Notes: generated by a model not told the origin, from the sequence alone. A stretch of 64,000 bases of DNA from Deltaproteobacteria bacterium HGW-Deltaproteobacteria-6 (GCA_002840435.1 PHAT01000004.1:62001-126000), one strand, 5' to 3'. Positions 18,913 to 28,029 are shown, numbered from the stretch's first letter. Program-made: numbers and translations.

Positions 18913-20006
18913 TTCGGTTTGCCTCCCGCCAGTTTATCTCCGTCCATCACCCGTTCCATGCCGGACATGATGACACGGTCATGAACGGTCAGACCGGACA
19001 GGATCTCCGTTCCATGGGGAGTGATGCTTCCTGCGCGGACCAGACGATAAATGACGATATTGTTGTCGTCAACAACATAAACACCCGTCAGTTGTCCCTT
19101 TTGGACAATAGCCTGATTCGGAACAAGGATGGCTTGCTTTCTGCCGACGGGAATCCGTACGCGGGCAAACAAACCGCTTCTGGGCCGGGCATCCTTCAGA
19201 CTCACCTTAATCGTAAAGGTCCGGGACTGGGGATCAACGGCGGGGAATACTTCGCGGACCATTCCCGAAAGGGGCTGGCTGATCGTTTCAACCACCGCCT
19301 CAACCATCATCCCGGTTTTTACCTTGTTTCCGAGACCGGCATCGACGGATGCTTCGATAAAAGAGCCGCCGCCGCTTTCGATGACCAGAAGGGGCAAGCC
19401 GGGACTGGCCATACTGCCGGCATCAATGCGTTTCTCCGTCACTCGTCCGGAGACAGGAGCCGTAACCCGGCCGAAAGACAAATAGGTTCGGGCTTCCCTT
19501 GCCATGGCTACTGTCCGCTCATATTCCGATTCCGCAACTTTCTTCTGTGTTTCAATCTGATCCATCTCCTGTCGGGAAAGGGCTTTCTCATCATACATAT
19601 TTTTATATCGCCGCCAGGTTGTTTCGGCCAGAAGCTTGTTTTGTTTTGCCGACTCGACAGCCATTTCTGCGGCATGCACCCTCTGTAGGGCATCCCGGTT
19701 ATCAATCATTAAAAGAACCTGCCCGCCCTTGACGGTGTCGCCTTCCCGAACAAGGAGGGAGGTGACAACACCCATCACCCGGCTGGCAATCACGCTCGTG
19801 TTGTCGGACCGGACGGTCCCCGTGGCCTCATAAACTTCATCCACGGTGGACAGGGAAACAGGCGTGGCCGTTATGCCGGCCACCTCGCGGCGCTTGACTG
19901 CTTCTTTTTCCGGATTGCCTTTGCAGCCCGTTGTCAGGGCGGCAAACAGGAATATTACGGTCAACAGGCAAGATATGATAAATTTGCGATGACGCCATTC
20001 TTTCAT
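18909..20006 (-). CDS. RND efflux periplasmic adaptor, lipoprotein (MFP/HlyD type)
   Basis: A 365-residue membrane fusion protein linking the inner-membrane pump to TolC. The lipoprotein signal ends LTTGC, so it should be anchored by lipid at that Cys. A split lipoyl/barrel-sandwich domain ([27 protein letters not shown] and [21 protein letters not shown]) flanks a coiled-coil hairpin, and beta-barrel and membrane-proximal domains follow. The start at 20006 has GGAGAAACAACC just before it. An upstream ATG at 20033 overlaps the tolC stop but would bury the signal peptide. Confidence 0.92.
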   Translation of the reverse strand: MKEWRHRKFIISCLLTVIFLFAALTTGCKGNPEKEAVKRREVAGITATPVSLSTVDEVYEATGTVRSDNTSVIASRVMGVVTSLLVREGDTVKGGQVLLMIDNRDALQRVHAAEMAVESAKQNKLLAETTWRRYKNMYDEKALSRQEMDQIETQKKVAESEYERTVAMAREARTYLSFGRVTAPVSGRVTEKRIDAGSMASPGLPLLVIESGGGSFIEASVDAGLGNKVKTGMMVEAVVETISQPLSGMVREVFPAVDPQSRTFTIKVSLKDARPRSGLFARVRIPVGRKQAILVPNQAIVQKGQLTGVYVVDDNNIVIYRLVRAGSITPHGTEILSGLTVHDRVIMSGMERVMDGDKLAGGKPK

Positions 20007-20029
20007 GGTTGTTTCTCCATCAAGAGGTT

Positions 20030-21421
20030 TCATTTTTCGAGATTTAGATCCTTTAAAATTGTCCCGCTTTCAAAACTCAGTGTCGCCACCGCCATTTTGT
20101 AGTTATTTTCACGCTCCACAAGGCCTGCACGCGCCTGTTCCAGGCTTTCCTGGGCATTGAGAAGTTCGGCCAGAGACGAAAAACCGTTCTCATAGCGCAC
20201 CTTCAACAGACGCGCGCCTTCTTCGGCCGTTTTCAGAGATTCCAGGGCCAGTGCTGTGTTTTTACGCGCTTCCTCCACATTCATGTAAGCTTCGTAAATT
20301 CTATACGAGACGCCTTTTTTCATGGCGGAAACTTGCTCCCTGACCACTGCCGCCAGATGTTTTGCCTTTGTCCGTTCATATTCCCGCTTCGTTCCGTCGA
20401 AAAGATCCCATCGCAGAAAAGCCGTCATTTGCCAGCTTTTTCCATCGGACCCAAAGGGCTGGCGATGATCGTTTAGCTGATAGGTTCCTCCCACGCCAAT
20501 ATTGGGGAAATACGCTGCCTCGGCCATTCGAATATTTTGTTCGGCGTTCTCATGACGAAGTTGCATAGCCTGCAAATCACTTCGTGATTCAGCGGCCTTC
20601 ACATAGACAGAAAGGATATTCAGGGGAAGGTTGGCCGCAGAATCCACCACATCAATTGATTCGGTTGTTGCGAGCAAAAGCCCCAGGCCCCGCTTGGCCA
20701 GGCTCACATTTTTATCCACAACATTCATTTTCTGCCGGGCGTCCATTAATGCGGTAGAAGCACGAAGACTGTCGGCATACTGAACGAGGCCGTTTTGATA
20801 ACGCAAATCAGCCACGCGCTTGTTTTCCCGGGCATCCTTTACTCCCAGTTCAACCGCGCGGGCATACTCTTTGGAACTTCCCAGCATGAGGCAGGCTTTG
20901 ACAACATGAAAGGCTATTTCTTCACGTTTCCGGAGGAGTTCTTTTTCCTTTGCCCGGGCTTCGGTCCTGGACATGTCCATACCAACATAGGCCTTTTTCA
21001 CAAACAGGGGTTGTTCAACCGTTAAGGAAGATTGAAAGTCGTTGATGGCATCCGGATGGTTCAGGAGTTCAGGATTGAAGTCCTGCTGCTCGATGCGTTC
21101 CTGATTGAGTCTGGACATGAAAGCATAACTTGGATTTGTTGTCCGGAGATAACGTTCTTCGAACGATATTCTGGGCAGCAGATAGCTGCGGGCAATGCCG
21201 ATATCGCTTTCCCGGGCATGAGCGGCGCTTTGCAGGACTTTTATTTCGTGGTTGTCCTGAAGAGCTGTCTTCACAGCTTCAACAACCGTCATCCGCCGCT
21301 CTTCCGTTTGTCCCTGTGCAAGGACAGATGGAATCAAAAGCACAAAATAAAGGAAAAGTCCCGTAATCAGCAGAGACGCCGCCCTCTTCCATCGCTTTAA
21401 AAGATAAAACTCATCAAGCAT
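20030..21421 (-). CDS. TolC-family outer membrane efflux protein
   Basis: A 463-residue protein whose first ~35 residues are a signal peptide cleaved near VLAQG. The mature part is two homologous alpha-helical halves with the OEP pattern: EVLQSAAHARESDIGIARSYLLPRISF in the first repeat and NAEQNIRMAEAAYFPNIGVGGTYQLND in the second. It should form the trimeric outer-membrane duct for the adjoining pump. It is the first structural gene of the operon, and its ATG follows a GGAGG ribosome site. Its stop codon shares bases with the in-frame ATG upstream of the adaptor, so the genes are translationally coupled. Confidence 0.92.
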   Translation of the reverse strand: MLDEFYLLKRWKRAASLLITGLFLYFVLLIPSVLAQGQTEERRMTVVEAVKTALQDNHEIKVLQSAAHARESDIGIARSYLLPRISFEERYLRTTNPSYAFMSRLNQERIEQQDFNPELLNHPDAINDFQSSLTVEQPLFVKKAYVGMDMSRTEARAKEKELLRKREEIAFHVVKACLMLGSSKEYARAVELGVKDARENKRVADLRYQNGLVQYADSLRASTALMDARQKMNVVDKNVSLAKRGLGLLLATTESIDVVDSAANLPLNILSVYVKAAESRSDLQAMQLRHENAEQNIRMAEAAYFPNIGVGGTYQLNDHRQPFGSDGKSWQMTAFLRWDLFDGTKREYERTKAKHLAAVVREQVSAMKKGVSYRIYEAYMNVEEARKNTALALESLKTAEEGARLLKVRYENGFSSLAELLNAQESLEQARAGLVERENNYKMAVATLSFESGTILKDLNLEK

Positions 21422-21506
21422 GATTCAATCCTCCGGCAGCAAATTCCTGATACAACGACCGCCGCCATAGCTTTTCCGCTGCCGATTTTCGATATTTTTC
21501 TTTGCA

Positions 21507-21701
21507 TTAACTCTTTCGGGCCACGCCCAGTTTCTCGAGAATGTTTTCCATCAGGCACCATTTTGTAAAAGCAGACTGCAGGAGATTGGCTCCAACAAAA
21601 GCGGTAACAAAAAACCAGTACCGGTGATGGAAGCAGCCCAATCCGACCGAGATCAAAATGAGCGTACCGGCAATAGCGCGAATCCATTGTTCCATTTTCA
21701 T
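21507..21701 (-). CDS. Small DUF2892 (YgaP-type) membrane protein
   Basis: A 64-residue protein with two hydrophobic segments separated by a short HHRYW turn, ending in LMENILEKLGVARKS. This is the DUF2892 layout seen at the C-terminus of YgaP rhodanese proteins and in many stand-alone proteins. Function is unknown. The start at 21701 has GGGAGGGTC just upstream. It precedes the tolC-adaptor-pump operon by 86 bp on the same strand and may be its leader gene. Confidence 0.72.
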   Translation of the reverse strand: MKMEQWIRAIAGTLILISVGLGCFHHRYWFFVTAFVGANLLQSAFTKWCLMENILEKLGVARKS

Positions 21702-21937
21702 GGTTTTGACCCTCCCTGTTCTCATGTCTTTGAGTTCATTTAATCTTTTGCCTTATTATAATAATGATTTTTTCTCTGTCCACTAAAAATGAGTCAGACG
21801 CCACGAAGAGCGGTCATCCATCGCGGATGCAAAATATTTTATACTGCCGGTTGCTCGCTCAGCATGAGGTGCAATAAGCATCAAGATGCTTTTTAAAGAG
21901 AGACTGTCCGTCCGGTCAAATACAGCAGGAATATCTT

Positions 21938-21975
21938 ATCCTTGCGCGCCAAACTTTGCTCCGGCGCGCAAGGAT
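21938..21975 (-). terminator. Strong 13-bp perfect hairpin after the KefB-type gene
   Basis: ATCCTTGCGCGCC and its exact complement GGCGCGCAAGGAT are separated by a 12-base loop. The hairpin lies about 40 bp past the stop of the antiporter gene. No T-tract follows on either strand, so it may be a Rho-dependent end, an mRNA-protecting hairpin or a repeat element rather than a classic intrinsic terminator. The rest of the ~310-bp gap 21702-22012 holds nothing recognisable. Confidence 0.45.
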
Positions 21976-22012
21976 GAAACAAAGCCCTGTCCGCGCCCGG
22001 CGGCAGGCGCCC

Positions 22013-23872
22013 TCACTCTTCCCGTTTTTCGCTGTCCCAGGCGTCGTCATGGACATTGGGCGCCGCTTCGCGGTCAACCGTCAGGAGTTGCTCCTGCAGT
22101 TCAATTTGTTCGCGGGTATTGAAAATATAGGATTCCTGATCATGACGATGAGCCGCCAGCTTACGCAGCGCCGCTTCATCATACCGGATAAAGTTCTGAC
22201 CGGCGCGGGTGGCGGCGTATTTGCGGAAGCCCAGTTTGCTCAGCACATCAACGCCGAGGCGCACAGAGGTGTCGAGGGATTCGCGATAAACATCATCAAT
22301 GCCCATATCCAGAAGTTCATAGGCATCCAAACGGCTTTTCGCCCTTACCATTACCCGGAGAGAGGGGAATTCCTTCTTTGTCTTTTCGATCAGATCAAAA
22401 TTGATTTCCGGCGAATCAATGGCGGCAATTAAAATTTCAGCGGAATCGGCGCCCGCTGATCTTAAAATATCCAAACGCGTCGCGTCGCCGTAAAAAACCG
22501 TAAAACCCATTTTTCTTAAGACATCGACCCGGTCCGAATCATTATCCAGGATGGTTGCCTCCACACCGTTTGCCCGCAGAAACCTTCCGATGGTGCTGCC
22601 AAAATGGCCGAAGCCCGCGATAATCACCCGATGCCCGCCTTCGATATGATCCGCTTCTTTCTCCCGGGCCGCTTCCTTTGTCCCAAAGTGCGGCAGAATC
22701 AGGCGCTCGTTAATCAGTAAAAGCAGCGGCGTTATCGTCATGCTGATTGCCGTTGCTCCCATCATCATATCCGTCCATTTTGCAGATAAAATTTGCAGCT
22801 GCGCAATAAACGCGAACAAAACAAAGGCAAATTCTCCAACCTGCCCCAGGCCCAGCGTAAAAATCATATTCTGATCAAAACTAAGCCTGGTGATTTTTCC
22901 TGTTGCATACAGCACGGCGGATTTAATCGCAACAACACCGCAGATCAGCGCCGCTACTTGCAGCGGATTATCAAAAATAAGTTTGAAATTAATGGACGCC
23001 CCGACGGCAATGAAGAACAAACCCAGCAGGATGCCTTTGAAAGGTTCGATGTCGCTTTCCAGTTCATGGCGGAATTCGCTCGTCGCGAGCACCACACCGG
23101 CCAGAAAGGTTCCCAGGGCGGGGCTTAGACCCACCAGCATCATCAGATAGGCTGTGGCAATCACAATCAGCAGCGCCGCCGCCGTAAAGAGCTCCCGAAG
23201 GCGGATGCGGGCGATAAAGCGCAGAAACGGCACAAAAACAAAACGGCCGACCAGCACAACGGCATTGACGGCAGCGAGCAGCGCCAGCGTCTGGGTCCAA
23301 CCGGATAATCCCGTAAGCAGTGACGCCGGCCCTCCCGAAGGCGGTTTCACACCGGTCATCGCCAGAAGCGGCAGAAGCGCCAGAATGGGAATAACGGCAA
23401 TGTCCTGAAACAACAGCACGGCAAAAGAACTTCTGCCCGATTCGGTTTTGGCCAACCCTTTTTCCTTGAGCGTCTGCATCACGATGGCCGTGGAAGACAT
23501 GGAAAGCGCAAGCCCGCAGGCCAGCGCCGCCTGCCAGGTAAAGCCAAGCATGGACAGAGCGGCAAAGCACAGGAGCGTCGTTGCGCCCATCTGCAGCATC
23601 CCGGCGCCCAGAATCAACCGGCGCATTCGCCAGAAGGTTGTGGGCTCCAGTTCCAGACCGATCAGAAAAAGCATCATCACCACACCGAATTCGGCAAAGT
23701 GCATGATGTCCTTGCCTTCCGCGCCGATAAAACCCAGGAAGAAAGGGCCGATGATAATGCCGCCGATCAGATAGCCCAGCACGGAGCCCATTCCGAGCTT
23801 TTTGGCAATCGGCACGAAAACAACCGCGGCAGCCAGATAGATTAATGCATCCTGTATAAAAGCACTGCTCAT
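22013..23872 (-). CDS. CPA2 cation:proton antiporter with TrkA-N (RCK) domain, KefB/KefC-like
   Basis: A 619-residue membrane protein. Residues 1-390 contain about twelve hydrophobic segments of the Na+/H+ exchanger fold, including GSVLGYLIGGIIIGPF and a conserved FLIGLELEP. Residues ~410-540 form a Rossmann RCK/TrkA-N domain (RVIIAGFGHFGSTIGRFL, then DNDSDRVDVLRKMGF). It should export K+ in exchange for H+ under electrophile or pH stress. It lies 8 bp after the flavoprotein gene, whose last codons provide its AAAGGA ribosome site. This pairing is characteristic of Kef systems and supports a glutathione- or redox-gated role. Confidence 0.9.
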   Translation of the reverse strand: MSSAFIQDALIYLAAAVVFVPIAKKLGMGSVLGYLIGGIIIGPFFLGFIGAEGKDIMHFAEFGVVMMLFLIGLELEPTTFWRMRRLILGAGMLQMGATTLLCFAALSMLGFTWQAALACGLALSMSSTAIVMQTLKEKGLAKTESGRSSFAVLLFQDIAVIPILALLPLLAMTGVKPPSGGPASLLTGLSGWTQTLALLAAVNAVVLVGRFVFVPFLRFIARIRLRELFTAAALLIVIATAYLMMLVGLSPALGTFLAGVVLATSEFRHELESDIEPFKGILLGLFFIAVGASINFKLIFDNPLQVAALICGVVAIKSAVLYATGKITRLSFDQNMIFTLGLGQVGEFAFVLFAFIAQLQILSAKWTDMMMGATAISMTITPLLLLINERLILPHFGTKEAAREKEADHIEGGHRVIIAGFGHFGSTIGRFLRANGVEATILDNDSDRVDVLRKMGFTVFYGDATRLDILRSAGADSAEILIAAIDSPEINFDLIEKTKKEFPSLRVMVRAKSRLDAYELLDMGIDDVYRESLDTSVRLGVDVLSKLGFRKYAATRAGQNFIRYDEAALRKLAAHRHDQESYIFNTREQIELQEQLLTVDREAAPNVHDDAWDSEKREE

Positions 23873-23880
23873 CGTTTCGC

Positions 23881-24480
23881 TTATCCTTTGCCTGTTAAAA
23901 GCCAGTCATTGAGATAATCATACCCGCGGATGGATTCTATGGAAAACTCACCTGAGATCAGCCGCCTCAGCAATTCATGATAAAGCGCCACCTGTTCAGC
24001 CAGTTGCTGACGGGTCAGCATGTGCGTGCCATGGACGGCAAAAGGCGGCAGATAAATCATTTTGCAGAGCGCGGCGGTCTGTTCGAAGGGAACAAGAAAT
24101 TCCCGAATCGTAAATCGATTGTGCTGACCCGCCGCATAGGATTCTCTGGCGCCGCCCGCGGTCAGAACATTAAAGACGATCTTATCTTTCAGGGCGTTCC
24201 CCTGGCCGCCGTGCGCCCAACCATACTCCAGCACCAGATCCGTCCATTGTCTGAGCATGGCGGGAGCGCTGTACATATACAGGGGATAATGCCAGATGAT
24301 AACGTCGTTCGCAAGCAGAAGCTCTTTCTCGCGATCAACGTCTATGTTGAAATCGGGATACTGCTCATAGAGATCATTGAAGGTGACGCCGTCAATCTTA
24401 GCAATGCCGGAAAGCAGGGCCTGGTTGGTTTTTGATTTTTCAAGCCGGGGATGGGCAAAAAGGATGAGAACTTTGTTCAT
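23881..24480 (-). CDS. KefF/KefG-type NAD(P)H:quinone oxidoreductase (ancillary flavoprotein)
   Basis: A 199-residue flavodoxin-fold protein of the NQO1/KefF family. The FMN phosphate loop is LILFAHPRLEKSKTNQAL, followed by NDVIIWHYPLYMYSAPAMLRQWTDLVLEYGWAHG and FNVLTAGGARESY, which line the isoalloxazine site. KefF and KefG bind and activate Kef antiporters and reduce quinones. Immediate coupling to the antiporter gene supports that role. The start at 24480 follows AGGAATGCCTT; an in-frame codon at 24498 is less likely. Confidence 0.9.
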   Translation of the reverse strand: MNKVLILFAHPRLEKSKTNQALLSGIAKIDGVTFNDLYEQYPDFNIDVDREKELLLANDVIIWHYPLYMYSAPAMLRQWTDLVLEYGWAHGGQGNALKDKIVFNVLTAGGARESYAAGQHNRFTIREFLVPFEQTAALCKMIYLPPFAVHGTHMLTRQQLAEQVALYHELLRRLISGEFSIESIRGYDYLNDWLLTGKG

Positions 24481-24545
24481 AAGGCATTCCTTAATCACTA
24501 TGATGACTTTGAAAAGATCTCTTCTTGGTCATTCCGGTTCTGAGT

Positions 24546-24730
24546 CCCCCTTTGGAAAAGGGGGATTTGAGGGGGATTTTCTTCTCTTAAAATCCTCCCT
24601 AACCCTCCTTTAGAAAAGGAGGGAACACAGGCTATCGCCCGATCCTCCCTAACCCTCCTTTATACCCTGACTATCGTCCGATCCTACCTACCCCCTTTAT
24701 GCACAGAAGGGCACAAGTGAAAGGAGGGGA
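24546..24730. repeat. Composite palindromic repeat R1 (inverted partner of R2)
   Basis: This block is built of short palindromes such as ccccctttggaaaaggggg and ccctcctttagaaaaggaggg, joined by ctatcgcccgatcctccct. Read on the opposite strand it matches 26596-26826 nearly throughout, including the linker gattttcttctcttaaaatc. R1 is somewhat decayed at its inner end, where the second palindrome is damaged (cctaccccctttatgcacag). No open frame. It abuts the 3' end of the MoaE-like gene. Confidence 0.85.
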
Positions 24731-24744
24731 AACACCATCTCCGA

Positions 24745-25092
24745 TCAGAGTTCCTCTTCTTTCACAATTTCCGTCTTGATCAGGGCAATCAACTCCTGAA
24801 AAACCGGCAGAACGTCCTTGCGAAATCTTCCCGCTACACAGACATACATGATATCGTCGCCGATTTTCAGAGCCCCTTCATTGATCCGGGCCCGAATATC
24901 CACAATTCCGTTCACGCTTTTAAAGCGCTGCACCGCTTTTTCCAGCGCGACCTTGTCATAAGAAAGGTTCATACTCAAGACAGGTTCGCCCTGCTTGGAT
25001 GTCGCCCGCACAATGCCGTTATGCACCAGGATCATCCCGAGCTGGTCGGGCGGGCACGATTTCTTTATCTCTTTGAGCCACTCGTCAACCAT
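24745..25092 (-). CDS. MoaE-like protein (molybdopterin synthase large-subunit fold)
   Basis: A 115-residue protein with the MoaE outline: GMILVHNGIVRATSKQG, then INEGALKIGDDIMYVCVAGRFRKDVLPVFQELI. MoaE normally carries out sulfur transfer onto precursor Z. Here the family's HR pair before the last helix is reduced to GRFR, and the C-terminal lysine motif (PFWKKE-like) is absent, so catalysis is doubtful. No moaD or moaA is nearby. It is the last of three overlapping genes and overlaps the DUF484 gene by 8 bp. It could be a structural relative with another job. Confidence 0.65.
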   Translation of the reverse strand: MVDEWLKEIKKSCPPDQLGMILVHNGIVRATSKQGEPVLSMNLSYDKVALEKAVQRFKSVNGIVDIRARINEGALKIGDDIMYVCVAGRFRKDVLPVFQELIALIKTEIVKEEEL

Positions 25093-25657
25093 GAAGCCCT
25101 CCCGGTTGTTCAGTATTCCGGTTATCGGACACTGCGGCTTTCCCTGCAACAAGTGCGGTCAGTTTCAGGGATATTTTGCGCGCCAGCGCCGCAAGCAGCG
25201 TCGAATCCATATCCGCGGCATAACGATCCGGGTCCGCATCACCGTTGTTCCAGGCCCCAACGACCTGACCATCCAGCGTAAAAGGCGCGACGGCAATCGA
25301 CCGGACAAAATATTTCCGGCTGGACGGCATCATTTTATAAAAAGGCTGCAAGTTTTTATTGGCCAATACCGGCTTCAAACCGTGGGGGAGAATCTTTTCA
25401 AACGCATCCTGTGAGATGACGCAAAGTCTGTTTTTTAAAATCTCCGACGCGTTAACCGCATCAATCAGGGGCGCAGTGCCGACGTTGTCGATTATCGTCA
25501 GCCACACAAAAGGGACCTTAAATTCTTTTTCAATCCCGGTCAGCAGGAATTCAAAAAGCCCGGCAATGGTTTCAGCAGCGGCAATGCCGGATTCAATTTT
25601 ACAGAATCGCGCGGCAATTTCATCGTTAATAAGTTGAATATCTTCTTTCTTACCCAT
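25085..25657 (-). CDS. DUF484/GAF-like protein
   Basis: A 190-residue soluble protein with a GAF-like fold of the DUF484 family. Marks are a helical start (IQLINDEIAARFCKIESGIAAAETIAGLFEFLL), then VPFVWLTIID and a terminal SIAVAPFTLDGQVVGAWNNGD strand pair. DUF484 proteins are presumed small-molecule sensors; the ligand is unknown. Start and upstream stop interlock: the ATG at 25657 shares bases with the exonuclease III stop (TGATG), so translation is coupled. A slightly longer start at 25675 would overlap xthA further and is unlikely. Confidence 0.7.
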   Translation of the reverse strand: MGKKEDIQLINDEIAARFCKIESGIAAAETIAGLFEFLLTGIEKEFKVPFVWLTIIDNVGTAPLIDAVNASEILKNRLCVISQDAFEKILPHGLKPVLANKNLQPFYKMMPSSRKYFVRSIAVAPFTLDGQVVGAWNNGDADPDRYAADMDSTLLAALARKISLKLTALVAGKAAVSDNRNTEQPGGLHG

Positions 25658-26436
25658 CAGAATTTTCCTTTCCACTCGGCATAGATCACCGCATGATCAG
25701 ACGGTTTTTCGGCCAGGCGTGACGCCATGTCAATGGTGCATCGGATGGATGCCTCAGCCGTTGGTTTTGTTGCCAGAATATGATCAACCCGCCAGCCCAG
25801 ATTGCGGCCGACGGAATCGCGGACGCGATAATCAAAAAAAGTATATTGTCCCGGTTCATCCGGGTGATGCCTTCGAAACACATCCGTCAATCCCCAGGAA
25901 ACAACATCTTCATAGACTTTCCAGACTTCCGGATTAAACGAAACATGACCGAGAATCCGTTTGGGATCGTGCACGTCGATTTGCCCGGGCGCGACGTTAA
26001 AATCACCGCACAGAATTAATTTTTGATCCGGCTTGAAATTCTTTTGCAGATATTTTTTCAGGCGATTGAGCCACGCGAGCTTATAGGCAAACTGCGGGCG
26101 ATCAACATCCTGCCCCTGCGGCACATAGGCATTGATAATGATCAGGTCGTCGAATTGCGCGCAGGCCAGGCGGTCGGGATCAGCCGGTTCATCGGGAAGA
26201 CCGAAGCTGACTTTCTGCGGTTTCATTTTGGAGGCAACGGCCACGCCATTGTATTGCTTGTTGCCGCGAAAGCTCACCGTGTAACCCAGCGCTTCAAACT
26301 CTGCGGCGGGGAACTTGGCGTCTTCAACTTTCGTCTCCTGCATGCAGAAAATGTCCGGCATATTATTTTGCAGCCAGGGCAAAACAATATGCAGCCGGGA
26401 ACGGATGGAATTGACATTGTAAGAGGCAATCTTCAA
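25657..26436 (-). CDS. xthA: Exodeoxyribonuclease III (AP endonuclease)
   Basis: A 259-residue EEP-family nuclease that repairs abasic sites and degrades duplex DNA 3' to 5'. All catalytic boxes are present: ASYNVNSIRSR, MQETKVED (metal-binding Glu), KQYNGVAVASK, LCGDFNVAP (Asp and Asn), GWRVDHILAT (Asp) and PSDHAVIYAEW (catalytic His). Length is standard for XthA. It is the first gene of a tightly overlapped minus-strand operon with the DUF484 and MoaE-like genes. The whole operon lies between the inverted repeats R1 and R2. Confidence 0.95.
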   Translation of the reverse strand: MKIASYNVNSIRSRLHIVLPWLQNNMPDIFCMQETKVEDAKFPAAEFEALGYTVSFRGNKQYNGVAVASKMKPQKVSFGLPDEPADPDRLACAQFDDLIIINAYVPQGQDVDRPQFAYKLAWLNRLKKYLQKNFKPDQKLILCGDFNVAPGQIDVHDPKRILGHVSFNPEVWKVYEDVVSWGLTDVFRRHHPDEPGQYTFFDYRVRDSVGRNLGWRVDHILATKPTAEASIRCTIDMASRLAEKPSDHAVIYAEWKGKF

Positions 26437-26595
26437 ATTTCAGCAGCACCTTTCATCGGATGGGCGTTTATTATCACGCCCGGCGATTACGCTCAAGATT
26501 TTTTGCAGGGGAGTATGAAATCGTGTATAGGTAAGATATGGATAGCAGCAGCAACCTAAGTAAGTCAGGGTGACTTCTGATATCAGTGATCTCAT

Positions 26596-26826
26596 CCCTC
26601 CTTTTACTTGTGCCCTTCAGGGTACAAAGGAGGGTTAGGGAGGATCAGGCGATAGCCTGTGTTCCCTCCTTTTACTTGTGCCCTTCAGGGTATAAAGGAG
26701 GGTTAGGGAGGATCGGGCGATAGCCTGTGTTCCCTCCTTTTACTTGTGTTCCCTCCTTTTCTAAAGGAGGGTTAGGGAGGATTTTAAGAGAAGAAAATCC
26801 CCTCAATCCCCCTTTGCCAAGGGGGA
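26596..26826. repeat. Composite palindromic repeat R2 with internal 68-bp tandem units
   Basis: Palindrome-rich block starting with exact 68-bp tandem units (ccctcc occurrences at 26596, 26664 and 26732). Each unit carries ccctccttttacttgtgccc, an inner hairpin and the linker gggcgatagcctgtgttc. After a partial third unit come ctaaaggagggttagggagg, the attttaagagaagaaaatc linker and a final cccccttt/aaggggg palindrome. The whole is the reverse complement of R1, with more copies of the inner unit. It ends about 28 bp before the next gene. Confidence 0.88.
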
Positions 26827-26854
26827 AGTAAAAAACATACAATTTGGGTTGAGA

Positions 26855-27946
26855 ATGGAAAAAGCGGACATCACTATCATCGGAGCCGGTGTTATAGGGC
26901 TGGCCATAGCCGCCGAAGTGGCTCGCCCGGATTTAAACGTCTTCATTCTGGAGAAGAATCCATCGCATGGCGGCGGGATCAGTTCCCGCAACAGCGAAGT
27001 CATCCACGCGGGAATTTATTATCCGGAAGGGTCGCTCAAGGCCAGCCTGTGCGTTGAAGGCAGACAACTGCTTTATGACATGGCCGCAGGGAAAGGCATT
27101 CCCCACAAAAAGATCGGCAAGCTGATTGTGGCGAACAGACCGGAAGAAATCGAAGAACTGGAGCGGCTTTTTGCACAGGGACGCAAAAACGGCGTCGCCT
27201 CGCTGGAGATGATCAGCAAAAATCAGATTGCCCGGATGGAGCCGAATATTCAGGCCGAAGCCGCCCTTTACTCTCCGGAAACCGGTATTATCAGCGCTCA
27301 TGATCTGATGAATCTTTACCTGGCGCGGGCGCAGGCCGGGAAAGCCCATCTGGTCTGCCGGACAGAGGTGCTGAATATTGAACGCGACCCGGGCTGCTGG
27401 CGCATCCTGGCTAAAAACGACTGGGGAGAGGATTTCACTTTTGCTTCCGCCACAGTCATCAACGCTGCCGGGCTCACTTCCGACACCATGGCCAATCTGG
27501 CGGGCGGCAAATATCACCTGCATTATTGCAAAGGTGATTATTGCGGCATTTCCGGCGTAAAACCCGGGCTTACACAACGGTTGATCTATCCCGCGCCGCT
27601 TAAGAACCACGTGGGACTTGGCGTGCATCTCACCATGGATTTAAATGGACGCCTCAAACTTGGGCCGGACGCAACTTACATTGACCGCGTGGAAGACTAC
27701 AGCGTGGCGTCGGAAAAGGCCGCCCTTTTTTATGAGCATGCCCGAAAATATCTGCCCTTTCTGAAACCGGAAAATGTCCACCCCGACATGGCCGGAATCC
27801 GTCCGAAGCTTCAGGGCCCTCGTGATGCGTTTGCCGATTTTGTCATCCGCGGGGACGCGTCCGGTTTTATCAATCTGGTCGGCATTGAATCGCCGGGCCT
27901 GACCGCCTCGCCCGCCATCGCCCGTCTTGTTAAGAAAATGATCTGA
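26855..27946 (+). CDS. FAD-dependent L-2-hydroxyglutarate oxidase/dehydrogenase-like protein
   Basis: A 363-residue DAO-family flavoenzyme. The N-terminal dinucleotide motif is IIGAGVIGLAIAAEV, followed by EKNPSHGGGISSRNSEVIHAGIYYP, the hallmark of the LhgO/L2HGDH group. The C-terminal MAGIRPKLQGP and NLVGIESPGLTASPAIA complete the FAD site. LhgO oxidises L-2-hydroxyglutarate to 2-oxoglutarate and passes electrons to quinone. Nearby 2-hydroxyacyl-CoA dehydratase genes make 2-hydroxyacid metabolism plausible, but they are 12 kb away and the link is conjecture. The ATG at 26855 was preferred; an in-frame TTG lies 6 bases earlier. Confidence 0.87.
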   Translation: MEKADITIIGAGVIGLAIAAEVARPDLNVFILEKNPSHGGGISSRNSEVIHAGIYYPEGSLKASLCVEGRQLLYDMAAGKGIPHKKIGKLIVANRPEEIEELERLFAQGRKNGVASLEMISKNQIARMEPNIQAEAALYSPETGIISAHDLMNLYLARAQAGKAHLVCRTEVLNIERDPGCWRILAKNDWGEDFTFASATVINAAGLTSDTMANLAGGKYHLHYCKGDYCGISGVKPGLTQRLIYPAPLKNHVGLGVHLTMDLNGRLKLGPDATYIDRVEDYSVASEKAALFYEHARKYLPFLKPENVHPDMAGIRPKLQGPRDAFADFVIRGDASGFINLVGIESPGLTASPAIARLVKKMI

Positions 27947-28029
27947 CATCAATGTTACTGCGACTCCCGTCATGACGGGATGAGAAATCTTGACCGGCAT
28001 GGATGATGTGAGCATTTTAATTCTTTTTC

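Noticed and set aside
24546-26826. Composite transposon around xthA
   Set aside because: Inverted repeats are real, but no transposase is present and no target-site duplication could be identified, so no mobile-element feature is called.
26596-26826. CRISPR array
   Set aside because: The 68-bp units are contiguous tandem repeats with internal palindromes and no unique spacers; no cas gene is nearby.
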